A DNA stretch of 64,000 nucleotides from Jiangella ureilytica (GTDB taxonomy: Bacteria; Actinomycetota; Actinomycetes; Jiangellales; Jiangellaceae). The notes beneath the pieces are model-generated. The model was not told the origin of the DNA. It saw only the letters and a program-made list of their open reading frames with translations, and did not search any database. Shown here piece by piece: positions 18,720-26,366 of the stretch (its first letter is position 1; each line of letters starts with the position of its first letter). Both the position numbers and the translations under genes were made by a program. Location: contig NZ_SMKL01000004.1 in assembly GCF_004348545.1 (NCBI RefSeq), positions 1 to 64,000 of the forward strand, read 5' to 3'.

Positions 18720-19249
18720 GCCTCGCGCTCCGGTGCCGGCATGGAGCGCCACAGCTCACGCAGGGTGCTCAGCTCCGCCGCGCTCCACGACGCGACCCGC
18801 GGGCCCAGCCGCACGACCCGGGCGTCCTCGTCGAACAGCACCCAGCCGGCGCCCGCGAGCCGGCGGGCCGCACCCATGGCGGCGGCATGCAGCGCGCGCT
18901 CGTCGCGGTTGCCGGTGACCGCCCGGAACACGGCGACGACCTGGTCGTACGGTGCCGGGGCGGCGGGCCAGACCGGGCCGCTGGGCTCGGTCCAGCAGCA
19001 GCGCAGGCAGGCCGCGAGGACACGGGCGGTGTCATTGGGCTGGTCGACGGCGACGCCCGCCAGCCCCAGCTCGTCGAGCACGTCGGGGCGGGCGTTGTCG
19101 GGCAGTGCCGGCAGCAGCCAGACGGCGCTCGCGTCGGGCTCGACCAGCCGGGTCATGCCGGCCGGGTAGGCGCTGGCCGGGGCGACCCGCTGCGGCCCGG
19201 CCGCGCGGTAGCGCGCCCACCAGAGGGTGGTGTCGTCGTCAGTCGTCAT
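18716..19249 (-). CDS. Small unknown subunit of the SMC-like operon
   Basis: A 177-residue protein with no motif I recognise. The N-terminus is Trp-rich (TLWWARYRAAGPQR), the middle has LAACLRCCWTEPSG, and the C-terminal third could form a helix-turn-wing (ALHAAAMGAARRLAGAGWVLFDEDARVVRL). It may be a second kite-type subunit. It starts one base after the end of the first operon gene and overlaps the next by four bases, so it belongs structurally to the SMC complex. Confidence 0.6.
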   Translation of the reverse strand: MTTDDDTTLWWARYRAAGPQRVAPASAYPAGMTRLVEPDASAVWLLPALPDNARPDVLDELGLAGVAVDQPNDTARVLAACLRCCWTEPSGPVWPAAPAPYDQVVAVFRAVTGNRDERALHAAAMGAARRLAGAGWVLFDEDARVVRLGPRVASWSAAELSTLRELWRSMPAPEREA

Positions 19250-19250
19250 G

Positions 19251-20462
19251 TCAGGCGGTCCTGCGGAACGTGCCCTCGGAGGCCCAGGCGGGGCTGCGCT
19301 CGGGGTCGACCCGGAACCCGTCGGACCAGGTCAGCTCGTACTCGAGGTCGGGATGGTGGTGGATGGCGGTGAGGTCGGCCAGCACCCGGCGCGCGGCGAG
19401 CCAGTCGCCGACGCCGTCGAGCACGGCGGCGACCGCCACGGTGTCGCCGTCGCCGCTGTTCAGGAGTCGTTCCGCCGTCTCGCGCAGACCGGTGGCGTCG
19501 TCGGCCGGACGCAGGTCGTCGGGCGGCGGCGGCGCCGACCCCTCGGGCCGGGGCGGCGGCTGCCGGACCGTGGCCGCGCTGCGGCCGCTCTCGACCGCCT
19601 CGGTGAGCAGGTTCGGCGAGAACCACGGCGCCGGCGCGTCGAAGACGAACGTGTCGAGCACCCCGGCGAGGTCGTCCTCGGAGGCGGTGCGGGCGAAGCT
19701 CAGCCAGGTCTCGACCGACAGCAGGCCGAGCGCCCGCGTCGTGCCGGCCTGCTCGATCAACCGGCCGGCGGCCTTCTCGACGGCGTCGCCGTAGGCGGCC
19801 AGCGCGATGCGCAGCGCGGTGCACTCGCGGTCGAGCTGCGGCCAGCGGGTCAGCACGACGGTGTGGACCTCTTCGGCCTGGCTGATCAGGCCCTTGTTGC
19901 CCCACAGCAGCTGCGCGTGGTCGCCCAGCTGCTCGGCCGTGCTGCCGGCGGCGAGGATGGCGAGCTCGTTGCCGAGATGGCGGAAGATCCTGGTCAGCCG
20001 GCTGATCGTGGTCTGCCCGGTCTCGGGTCCGGCGTCGGGCGCGGTGACGCTGACGTGCTCGAGCGTGAGCAGCTGGTGCAGCTCGGCCTGGCCGCCCTGC
20101 TCGGCCAGCCGGCGGAGGAACAGCAGCATGACGTACGGCGCGAACGCGGCCCGGTGGAACCGCTCATGGGGCCGCTCGACGACCTTGCTGATGGCGCCGT
20201 AGTCGCGCAGCACCTCGAACCGGCGGTGGATGAGCCCCGGATCGATCGGGCGGCAGGCCGCGACCGCCTGGTCGACGGTGAGGCCGTCGCGTCCGGCGTC
20301 GGCGAACGCGTCGAGGATCGCCTCGTCGACGTCGAGCAGCTCGACGTCGCTGATCATGGCCCCGGACTCGCGGGCGAGCACGGCGAAGACCTGCCGGTAG
20401 AGCCGCTCGACGGCGGCATCGCCGGCCAGCTGGTCCAGCGTCAGCTCGGGCCCGGCGGTCAT
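19251..20462 (-). CDS. Kleisin-like partner of the SMC ATPase (MksF/JetA-like)
   Basis: A 403-residue mostly helical protein that starts the four-gene SMC operon. The N-terminal 100 residues look like winged helices (LTVDQAVAACRPIDPGLIHRRFEVLRDYGAISKV), typical of MksF/JetA kleisin-type subunits. A Pro-rich linker (about residues 300-320, PPPRPEGSAPPPPDDL) precedes a C-terminal domain. The assignment rests on length, order and the neighbouring SMC gene rather than a diagnostic motif. A 43-base gap separates it from the upstream SDR gene, so a shared promoter is possible. Confidence 0.55.
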   Translation of the reverse strand: MTAGPELTLDQLAGDAAVERLYRQVFAVLARESGAMISDVELLDVDEAILDAFADAGRDGLTVDQAVAACRPIDPGLIHRRFEVLRDYGAISKVVERPHERFHRAAFAPYVMLLFLRRLAEQGGQAELHQLLTLEHVSVTAPDAGPETGQTTISRLTRIFRHLGNELAILAAGSTAEQLGDHAQLLWGNKGLISQAEEVHTVVLTRWPQLDRECTALRIALAAYGDAVEKAAGRLIEQAGTTRALGLLSVETWLSFARTASEDDLAGVLDTFVFDAPAPWFSPNLLTEAVESGRSAATVRQPPPRPEGSAPPPPDDLRPADDATGLRETAERLLNSGDGDTVAVAAVLDGVGDWLAARRVLADLTAIHHHPDLEYELTWSDGFRVDPERSPAWASEGTFRRTA

Positions 20463-20505
20463 CGGGACAGCATGCCATCCGAGGCGGGCCGTCTGTCCAA
20501 CGGAC

Positions 20506-21219
20506 TCAGAGCTGCCGGCCGATCGGCCGAACGACGAGCTCCGCGACGTCGACGTGCGGCGGCTGCCGGAGCGCGTAGAGAACGGCCTCGGCGACGTCGC
20601 CGGGGTCGAGCCGCGGGTCGTCGCGGCGGCTCGGCGGGATCGACCCGGTGTCGGTGAGGCCGGGCTGCAGCAGCGTGACCCGCACGCCCGTGCCGGCGCA
20701 CTCGGCGTGGATCGCCTGCGCCAGCCCGGTGACCGCCCATTTCGTGGCCGAGTACAGGCTGCCGCTGCGCACGCCGCGGCCCGCGGTCGAGCCGGTGAGC
20801 AGCAGGTGGCCCCTGGTCCTCCGGAGCGCGGGCAGGGTGGCGCGGGCGGTCAGCGCCGGCCCGAGGACGTTGGTGAGGACGAGGTCGCGCCACTCCTCGG
20901 GCGGGGCGCCGCCGTCGCCGAGGAAGGACGTCAGGACGCTGGCGCCGGCGTTCGCGAGGACGGCGTCGAGGCGGCCGAAGCGCTCCTCGACCTCGGCGAC
21001 GAGCCCAGTCAGCGCCGTCCAGTCGGTGACGTCGACAGGCCGGGCCAGCACGTGGCCGGGGCTGACACCGTCGTCGCCGAGTTCGTCGGCCAGCGCGTGG
21101 AGCGGGCCGGCGGCTCGGGCGGTGAGGGCGAGGCGGTAGCCGGCCGCCGCGGCCCGCCGGGCGACGGCCGCGCCGATGCCGCGGGAGGCGCCGGTGATGA
21201 GCAGGACCGGATCCGTCAT
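20506..21219 (-). CDS. Short-chain dehydrogenase/reductase
   Basis: A 237-residue classical SDR. TGASRGIGAAVARRA near residue 8 is the NAD(P)-binding TGxxxGIG motif, VLANAGAS is the NAG strand, and YSATK is the catalytic Tyr-x-x-x-Lys with the Ser about 12 residues earlier (LLTGSTAGRG). The basic residue after GxxxGIG favours NADP(H). The substrate is unknown. It is divergent from the ROK regulator and sits 43 bases before the SMC operon on the same strand. Confidence 0.88.
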   Translation of the reverse strand: MTDPVLLITGASRGIGAAVARRAAAAGYRLALTARAAGPLHALADELGDDGVSPGHVLARPVDVTDWTALTGLVAEVEERFGRLDAVLANAGASVLTSFLGDGGAPPEEWRDLVLTNVLGPALTARATLPALRRTRGHLLLTGSTAGRGVRSGSLYSATKWAVTGLAQAIHAECAGTGVRVTLLQPGLTDTGSIPPSRRDDPRLDPGDVAEAVLYALRQPPHVDVAELVVRPIGRQL

Positions 21220-21288
21220 GGCGCGACCCTAGGCCGTTCCGCCGTCGTGTCGCGCCGCCGGCTTGCGCATGCGGTAATACTTTTCATC

Positions 21289-21303
21289 GGAAGGTGTCTT
21301 TCC
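21289..21303. promoter_or_regulatory. Putative ROK operator at its own gene
   Basis: GGAAGGTGTCTTTCC has GGAA and TTCC half sites seven bases apart. The same GGAA-N7-TTCC arrangement, again beginning GGAAGGT, occurs at 23185-23199 before the ABC transporter. It overlaps the start region of the regulator, fitting autorepression. Confidence 0.5.
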
Positions 21304-21305
21304 GG

Positions 21306-22505
21306 ATGGAGCGAGCAGACGTGTCGCAACGACCTGGCACTCCGAGCCTGCTGCGGGCGATGAACGACCGCAGCGCGCTCGAGCTGCTACTGGCCGCCGG
21401 GCCGCTGACGCGTGTCGACCTCGGCCGCATGACCGGGCTGTCCAAGGTGACGGCGTCCCAGTTGCTCGCGCGGCTGCAGGAGCGCGACCTCGTCGAGGTG
21501 GTCGGCACCCGGTCGGCCGGGCGCGGGCCCAACGCCGAGCTGTACGCCGTGCGGCCCGGCTGCTCGTATTCGGTCGGCGTCGAGCTGAACCCGGACCACG
21601 CGAAGGCGGCGGTCGCCGACGTCACCGGCGCGGTCATCGGGTCGGCGACGGCGGACGTGTCTGCCGAGATGGGGGCCGGCGGCGCCGACGCGCGCCGGCT
21701 CGTCCACGACATGGCGCTCGCCGCGGCTTCGGACGCCGGCATCGCCCTGGCCGACGTCGACGACCTCGTCATCGGCATGCCCGGCGTCGTCGACCCGTCC
21801 ACCGGCGACATCCAGCTCTCCTTCGACCTGCCCGGCTGGCACCGCGGCCTGCGCGAGCGGCTGGCCGCCGACCTGGGCTGCGTGGTGACGTTCGAGAACG
21901 ACGTCAACCTCGCCGCCGTCGCCGAACGGGCCGAGGGCGCCGGCCGCGACGTCGACGACATGGTGCTGCTGTGGGTGGGCCGCGGTGTCGGTCTCGCGGT
22001 GGTGCTCAGCGGCCATCTGCACCGCGGCGCCACCGGGGCGGCCGGCGAGATCGGGTACCTGCCCGTGCGCGGCGTCCGGTCGCCGGCGACGGTGGAGCGG
22101 CCCGCACAGGGCGCGTTCCAGGGACTGGTCGGCGCGGGTGCGGTGGACGAGCTGGCGGCGTCGCACGGCGTGCTGGCCGACGGCGCCGCGGCGGCTGTGC
22201 GGGCCGCGCTGGCCGGTGGCGGCGCGGCGGCCGAGGCGTTCCTGCAGGTGTTCTCGCACCGACTGGCCCTGGGGGTCGCGGCCGTCTGCACCGTCGTCGA
22301 CCCCGCCCTCGTGGTCGTGGCCGGCGAGATCGGCGCCGCGGGCGGGGAACGGTTGTGCGAGATGGTCGGCGACGACGTCCGGCGCATCGCCCCGGTCGAC
22401 CCTCTGGTGGTCCCCACGATGGTCCCCGATGCGCCGGTGCTGCGGGGTGCAGTGCTGACCGCTGTGGACCTGGCTCGGCAGACGTTGTTCGGGTCGACGG
22501 AGTAG
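21306..22505 (+). CDS. ROK-family transcriptional regulator
   Basis: A 399-residue repressor-type ROK protein. A winged helix at residues 15-70 (LTRVDLGRMTGLSKVTASQLLARLQERDLV) precedes a sugar-kinase-like ROK domain with FENDVNLAAVAE and the GHLHRGATGAAGEIGYLP loop. The zinc-binding CxCGxxGC cysteines that usually follow that loop are absent. It probably controls the downstream sugar ABC transporter and hexosaminidase, because both promoter regions carry a GGAAGGT-type inverted repeat. The ATG at 21306 is chosen; a GTG at 21294 is in frame. The ligand is probably an amino-sugar or its phosphate, which is an inference. Confidence 0.87.
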   Translation: MERADVSQRPGTPSLLRAMNDRSALELLLAAGPLTRVDLGRMTGLSKVTASQLLARLQERDLVEVVGTRSAGRGPNAELYAVRPGCSYSVGVELNPDHAKAAVADVTGAVIGSATADVSAEMGAGGADARRLVHDMALAAASDAGIALADVDDLVIGMPGVVDPSTGDIQLSFDLPGWHRGLRERLAADLGCVVTFENDVNLAAVAERAEGAGRDVDDMVLLWVGRGVGLAVVLSGHLHRGATGAAGEIGYLPVRGVRSPATVERPAQGAFQGLVGAGAVDELAASHGVLADGAAAAVRAALAGGGAAAEAFLQVFSHRLALGVAAVCTVVDPALVVVAGEIGAAGGERLCEMVGDDVRRIAPVDPLVVPTMVPDAPVLRGAVLTAVDLARQTLFGSTE

Positions 22506-22532
22506 GGCGGGCTCTCTGGTTGTGTCGGGTTC

Positions 22533-22677
22533 CCCCGTCCCCCTGCTGCCCATTCTCTTAAGCCGCGCGGATGCCCTCAAGTCCGCGCGCTCTGTGCTTG
22601 GGCGCCGCCGTGGTTGGGGGGCTTGGACTTGACCGCACCCGCGCGGCCTAAGAACGGGCAGCTATCAGGGGGACGGG
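22533..22677 (+). repeat. Structured palindromic repeat, copy 1
   Basis: It begins CCCCGTCCCCCTGCTGCCC and ends with the inverted counterpart GGGCAGCTATCAGGGGGACG. The nested stems are GCCGCGCGG/CCGCGCGGC and TCAAGTCC/GGACTTGA. It matches the reverse complement of copy 2 end to end, with paired substitutions in the inner stems. Confidence 0.7.
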
Positions 22678-22918
22678 GGGAGTCTGGCGACGGGTGCGGG
22701 GTCCTGGCGGCCTGCTGGTGTCCACGTGGTGGGATTTGGCGCGTTTCGCGGGGCCGTCACGAGGTTTTCTGCCGCTTCACGAGGCCTGCATGCCTGGTGA
22801 TGTGGCAGAACGCCTGGTGATGTAGCGGATCGCCGATGATCATCGCGGTGCACATCCCGGCAAACCGGGCCAACTGAGCGAAACGGGCACGCGAAACGGC
22901 GAGGCGTGCCCAGGGTCT

Positions 22919-23066
22919 CCCCGTCCCCCTGATAGCTGCCCGTTCTTAGGCCCCGGGTGCCCGGGTCAAGCCGAAGCCTCGCAAGCACAGCGGCGGGTGA
23001 CCAGAGAGGGCGCCGGCTTGAGGCGGGTGGCCGGGGTTAAGAGAATGGGCAGCAAGGGGACGGGGA
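22919..23066 (-). repeat. Structured palindromic repeat, copy 2 (inverted)
   Basis: Read on the minus strand it begins CCCCGTCCCCTTGCTGCCC and ends GGCAGCTATCAGGGGGACGG. The inner stem TCAAGCCG/CGGCTTGA replaces TCAAGTCC/GGACTTGA of copy 1, and CCCCGG/CCGGGG replaces the CG-rich stem. Pairing is thus kept while sequence changes. Confidence 0.7.
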
Positions 23067-23179
23067 GCCAACCTCAAACCCGGCCAACCACCGGCCACCT
23101 CGGCCAACCTCCGGCGAATCCCGAAGTTACGGGATCGTGACTGCCAACACTGGCAAGAAACCTTACAGTAGGCTCCATT

Positions 23180-23200
23180 ACTGGAAGGTAAGCTTCCAGT
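23180..23200. promoter_or_regulatory. Perfect palindromic operator before the sugar ABC transporter
   Basis: ACTGGAAG, five bases, CTTCCAGT: a perfect 8+5+8 inverted repeat 43 bases before the solute-binding protein start. It contains GGAA-N7-TTCC, shared with the ROK gene promoter. Confidence 0.6.
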
Positions 23201-23242
23201 TCACCGTCAGCGCCCTGCTCGGGCCGAACCGGAGGAACCGCC

Positions 23243-24538
23243 GTGAACAGAGCACTTCGCCTCACCGCCGGCCTGGCCGCCGCGGCGCTCGCCCTCTCCG
23301 CATGCGGCGGCGACGGCGACGACAGCACCGAACCCGCCGCCGGCGGCGAGGACGCCGGCACGCCGGAGCCCGCCGACCTGCGGCTCTGGCTCAATGGTCC
23401 CGACACGCCGCAGTCGATGCGCGACTGGCTGGTCGCCGAGTTCGAGGAGCAGAACCCCGGTTCGACTCTGACCATCGAGGAGCAGCAGTGGGAGGGCTTG
23501 GTCGACCGGCTCACCACGTCGCTCGGCAGCGAGTCGGAGACGCCGGACGTCGTCGAGGTGGGGAACACGCAGGCTCCCACCTTCACCACCGTCGGCGCGT
23601 TCACCGACATCACCGACCTGGTGCCCGAGCTGGGCGGCGACGACCTGCTGCAGGGCTTCGTGGAGGCGGGCAGCGCGGACGGCAAGACGTACGCCGTCCC
23701 GTTGTACGCCGGCTCGTCCTACATCTTCTACCGCAAGGACCTGCTCGCGGCGTCGGGCCTGGACGTGCCGACGAACATGCAGGAGTTCGTCGACGCGGCG
23801 GTGAAGCTGAAGCAGGACAATGCGAGCGTCCCGAACTTCTCCGGCTTCTGGTTGCCCGGCCAGGACTGGCGCGACGGCGCCGCGTTCCTGTGGGACGCGG
23901 GCGGCGACTTCGCCGTCGAGGAGGACGGCGAGTGGACCGGCGCCCTCTCGACCCCGGAGTCGCAGGAGGGACTGCAGCTGGTGCAGCGCCTGTTCACCGA
24001 GGCCTCCGGCGCGCCGAAGGACGGCAACGAGGCCGACGGCCACGTCCCGTTCTGCGCCGGTGAGGTCGGCATGATGCTGCGTCCGGGCTGGCTGCGCGGC
24101 AGCCTCGAGGACCCGGAGATCGGCTGCCCGGACATGATGGCGAACGTCGGCGTCTTCGCCCTGCCCGGCAGCGACGGCGAGCCGGCTCCCGTCCTGCTCG
24201 GCGGCTCGAACATCGCCATCTCGGCCACGTCGCAGAACCAGGAGCTGGCCGCGAACCTGCTCGAGCTCATCATGAGCGACGAGTTCCAGAGCCAGTACGC
24301 GGAGAACGGTCTCACCCCGGCGAAGGTCTCTCTGGCCAGCGGCCTGGGCACGGACGAGTTCGCCGCCGCCACCCAGGAGGCGGTCACGAACGCCAAGCTC
24401 ACGCCCGCCGCGTCCAACTGGGCCACCGTCGAGGGCTCGCGCATCCTCGAGGACCTGTTCGTCGCGATCGCCAACGGCGGCGACGTCCAGCAGCTGGCCG
24501 AGGAAGCCGATGCCGCCATCGCCGACCAGCTCGGCTAG
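23243..24538 (+). CDS. Sugar ABC transporter solute-binding lipoprotein
   Basis: A 431-residue family 1 extracellular solute-binding protein. The N-terminus has a lipoprotein signal with lipobox LSAC (Cys21), followed by a Gly/Asp/Glu linker and the periplasmic-binding fold (LRLWLNGPDTPQ, DVVEVGNTQAP, GKTYAVPLYAGSSYIFYRKD). It would capture sugar outside the membrane for the two permeases that follow. GGAGG lies eight bases before the GTG. With the GH3 hexosaminidase two genes on, N-acetylglucosamine or chitooligosaccharide is the likely cargo. No ATPase gene is present, so a shared MsiK-like ATPase is expected elsewhere. Confidence 0.9.
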   Translation: MNRALRLTAGLAAAALALSACGGDGDDSTEPAAGGEDAGTPEPADLRLWLNGPDTPQSMRDWLVAEFEEQNPGSTLTIEEQQWEGLVDRLTTSLGSESETPDVVEVGNTQAPTFTTVGAFTDITDLVPELGGDDLLQGFVEAGSADGKTYAVPLYAGSSYIFYRKDLLAASGLDVPTNMQEFVDAAVKLKQDNASVPNFSGFWLPGQDWRDGAAFLWDAGGDFAVEEDGEWTGALSTPESQEGLQLVQRLFTEASGAPKDGNEADGHVPFCAGEVGMMLRPGWLRGSLEDPEIGCPDMMANVGVFALPGSDGEPAPVLLGGSNIAISATSQNQELAANLLELIMSDEFQSQYAENGLTPAKVSLASGLGTDEFAAATQEAVTNAKLTPAASNWATVEGSRILEDLFVAIANGGDVQQLAEEADAAIADQLG

Positions 24539-25541
24539 CAGCCGGGCGGAGGAGCGGGCCGGCCGGGACCAGGGACCCGGCCGGCCGACTCCCCCCACCA
24601 CGTGGACCGGGCGGGGGCCGGCGGGTGACGTCGCACCCCGCCGGCCCCGGCGGCCCCGGCGCTCGCCGCTCCCGTACGCGCTCCTGGTGCCGGCGCTGGC
24701 GGTCCTGGTCGCCGCGCTGGGTTACCCGCTGTACCGCCAGGCGGTCATGTCGTTCCAGGAGTACGGCCTGGCGCAGCAGTTCGGGCAGCCGCCGGAGTGG
24801 GTGGGCCTGGACAACTACGTCACGCTGGTCACCGACTCGTACTTGTGGACGGTGATCGCCCGGTCGATCGTGTTCTGCGTCGCCAACGCCGCCATCACCA
24901 TGGTGGCCGGGACGGCCCTGGCGGTCCTGATGACGCTGGTCGGCCGCGGCCCGCGGCTGACGCTGCAGATCGGCCTGCTGCTGGCGTGGGCGATGCCGCA
25001 CCTGGCGTCGCTGACGGTGTGGCAGTGGCTGTTCGACTCGCAGTACGGCGTCATCAACTGGCTGCTGGTGAACCTCGGACTGGACCAGTTCGCGGGACAC
25101 TCGTGGCTGATCGACCAGCTGTCGTTCTTCACGGTGGCGACCGTGATCGTCGTCTGGATGAGCGTGCCGTTCGTGGCGTTCTCCGTCTACGCCGGGCTGA
25201 CGCAGGTGCCGGGCGAGCTGTACGAGGCGGCCGAGATCGACGGGTCGACGGCGTGGCAGCGGTTCCGCCAGATCACGGTGCCGCTGGTGAAGCCGGTGCT
25301 GCTGATCGTGGCGCTGCTGCAGATCATCTGGGACCTCAAGGTGTTCACCCAGATCTTCGTGCTGCAGGACGCCGGCGGCATCACGGCCGAGACGAACCTC
25401 ATCGGCACCTACATCTACCGGCTCGGGCTGGGCGAGGGGGAGTTCGGCCTGGCCGCGGCCGCGTCGTGGTTCGTCCTGCTGCTCACCGTCGCGCTGAGCC
25501 TCTACTACGTCCGGGTCCTGGTCCGCGAGGAGGAGCTGTGA
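24510..25541 (+). CDS. Sugar ABC transporter permease (MalF-like)
   Basis: A 343-residue inner-membrane permease with six predicted helices after a polar, Arg/Pro-rich N-terminal segment of about 50 residues. The EAA loop that docks the ATPase reads YEAAEIDGSTAWQRFRQITVPLVKP (about residue 240). The only in-frame start before the first helix is the ATG at 24510, which overlaps the binding-protein gene by 29 bases. The stop overlaps the next permease start. Confidence 0.88.
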   Translation: MPPSPTSSASSRAEERAGRDQGPGRPTPPTTWTGRGPAGDVAPRRPRRPRRSPLPYALLVPALAVLVAALGYPLYRQAVMSFQEYGLAQQFGQPPEWVGLDNYVTLVTDSYLWTVIARSIVFCVANAAITMVAGTALAVLMTLVGRGPRLTLQIGLLLAWAMPHLASLTVWQWLFDSQYGVINWLLVNLGLDQFAGHSWLIDQLSFFTVATVIVVWMSVPFVAFSVYAGLTQVPGELYEAAEIDGSTAWQRFRQITVPLVKPVLLIVALLQIIWDLKVFTQIFVLQDAGGITAETNLIGTYIYRLGLGEGEFGLAAAASWFVLLLTVALSLYYVRVLVREEEL

Positions 25542-26365
25542 GAACGCGCACGCGGCAGCGCACGTTCGGCGTCGTCGCCGTCGTCATCGCGCTGATCTGG
25601 ATGTTCCCGGTCTACTGGATGCTGAACAGCTCCTTCCTGCCGTACAACCGGATCCGGGCGGCCGAGCCGACCTTCCTGCCGCTGAACGGGACGGTGTCGG
25701 CGTACGGCCGCGTGTTCGACAGCAACTTCTTCGACACGCTGCGGGTGAGCGCGACCGTCACCGGCATCACCGTCGTGGCGGCGCTGCTGTTCGCGTTCCT
25801 CGCCGCGCTGGCGCTGTCGCGGTTCCGGTTCAAGGGCCGGCGCAGCTTCATCCTGGCGGTGCTGATCATCCAGATGATCCCGGCCGAGGGCCTGTTCATC
25901 TCGCAGTTCAAGCTGCTCGAGGGCTGGCAGTTGCTGAACAGCGTCATCGGGCTGTCGCTGCTCTACATCGCGGCGGTCGTGCCGTTCACCATCTGGATGC
26001 TGCGCGGGTTCGTCAACGGCGTCCCGCGCGACCTGGAGGAGGCGGCGCTGGTCGACGGCTGCAGCCGCCTGCAGGCCTTCTTCCGCATCACCCTCCCACT
26101 GCTGGCGCCGGGCCTGGTCGCCAGCGGGGTGTACGCGTTCCTGCAGGCCTGGAACGAGTTCACCCTCTCGCTAGTGATCATGACGAGACCGGAGAACATG
26201 ACTCTTCCGCTGTGGCTGCGCTCGTTCACCGAGTCCAATCGCATCAGTGACTGGGCCGGTATCATGGCCGGATCCGTCCTGGTGGCGGTGCCGGTGATGA
26301 TCTTCTTCCTGCTCGTCCAGCACCGCATGACCTCGGGTCTGGTGTCCGGGGCGGTGAAGGGCTGA
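25538..26365 (+). CDS. Sugar ABC transporter permease (MalG-like)
   Basis: A 275-residue second permease with six helices. The EAA loop is LEEAALVDGCSRLQAFFRITLPLLAPG near residue 165, and the C-terminal VQHRMTSGLVSGAVKG is typical of MalG-type subunits. The GTG start overlaps the previous stop (GTGA) and lies after AGGAG. It ends one base before the hexosaminidase start, so transport and hydrolysis are co-expressed. Confidence 0.9.
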   Translation: MRTRTRQRTFGVVAVVIALIWMFPVYWMLNSSFLPYNRIRAAEPTFLPLNGTVSAYGRVFDSNFFDTLRVSATVTGITVVAALLFAFLAALALSRFRFKGRRSFILAVLIIQMIPAEGLFISQFKLLEGWQLLNSVIGLSLLYIAAVVPFTIWMLRGFVNGVPRDLEEAALVDGCSRLQAFFRITLPLLAPGLVASGVYAFLQAWNEFTLSLVIMTRPENMTLPLWLRSFTESNRISDWAGIMAGSVLVAVPVMIFFLLVQHRMTSGLVSGAVKG

Positions 26366-26366
26366 C

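Larger units (their letters stand above)
22506..23242. other. 737-base gene-free region holding two structured repeats and an operator
   Basis: I see no convincing gene here. The stretch holds two diverged copies of a roughly 145-bp imperfectly palindromic element in opposite orientation, a middle segment (22681-22917) with a direct repeat GCCTGGTGATGT (22792 and 22812) and a CGATGATCATCG palindrome, and then the transporter promoter with its operator. Short frames in it have no RBS and break up at the repeats. Confidence 0.7.

Noticed and set aside
22614-22820. Small plus-strand ORF between the ROK gene and the transporter
   Set aside because: It begins inside the structured repeat, has no ribosome site and no coding bias.
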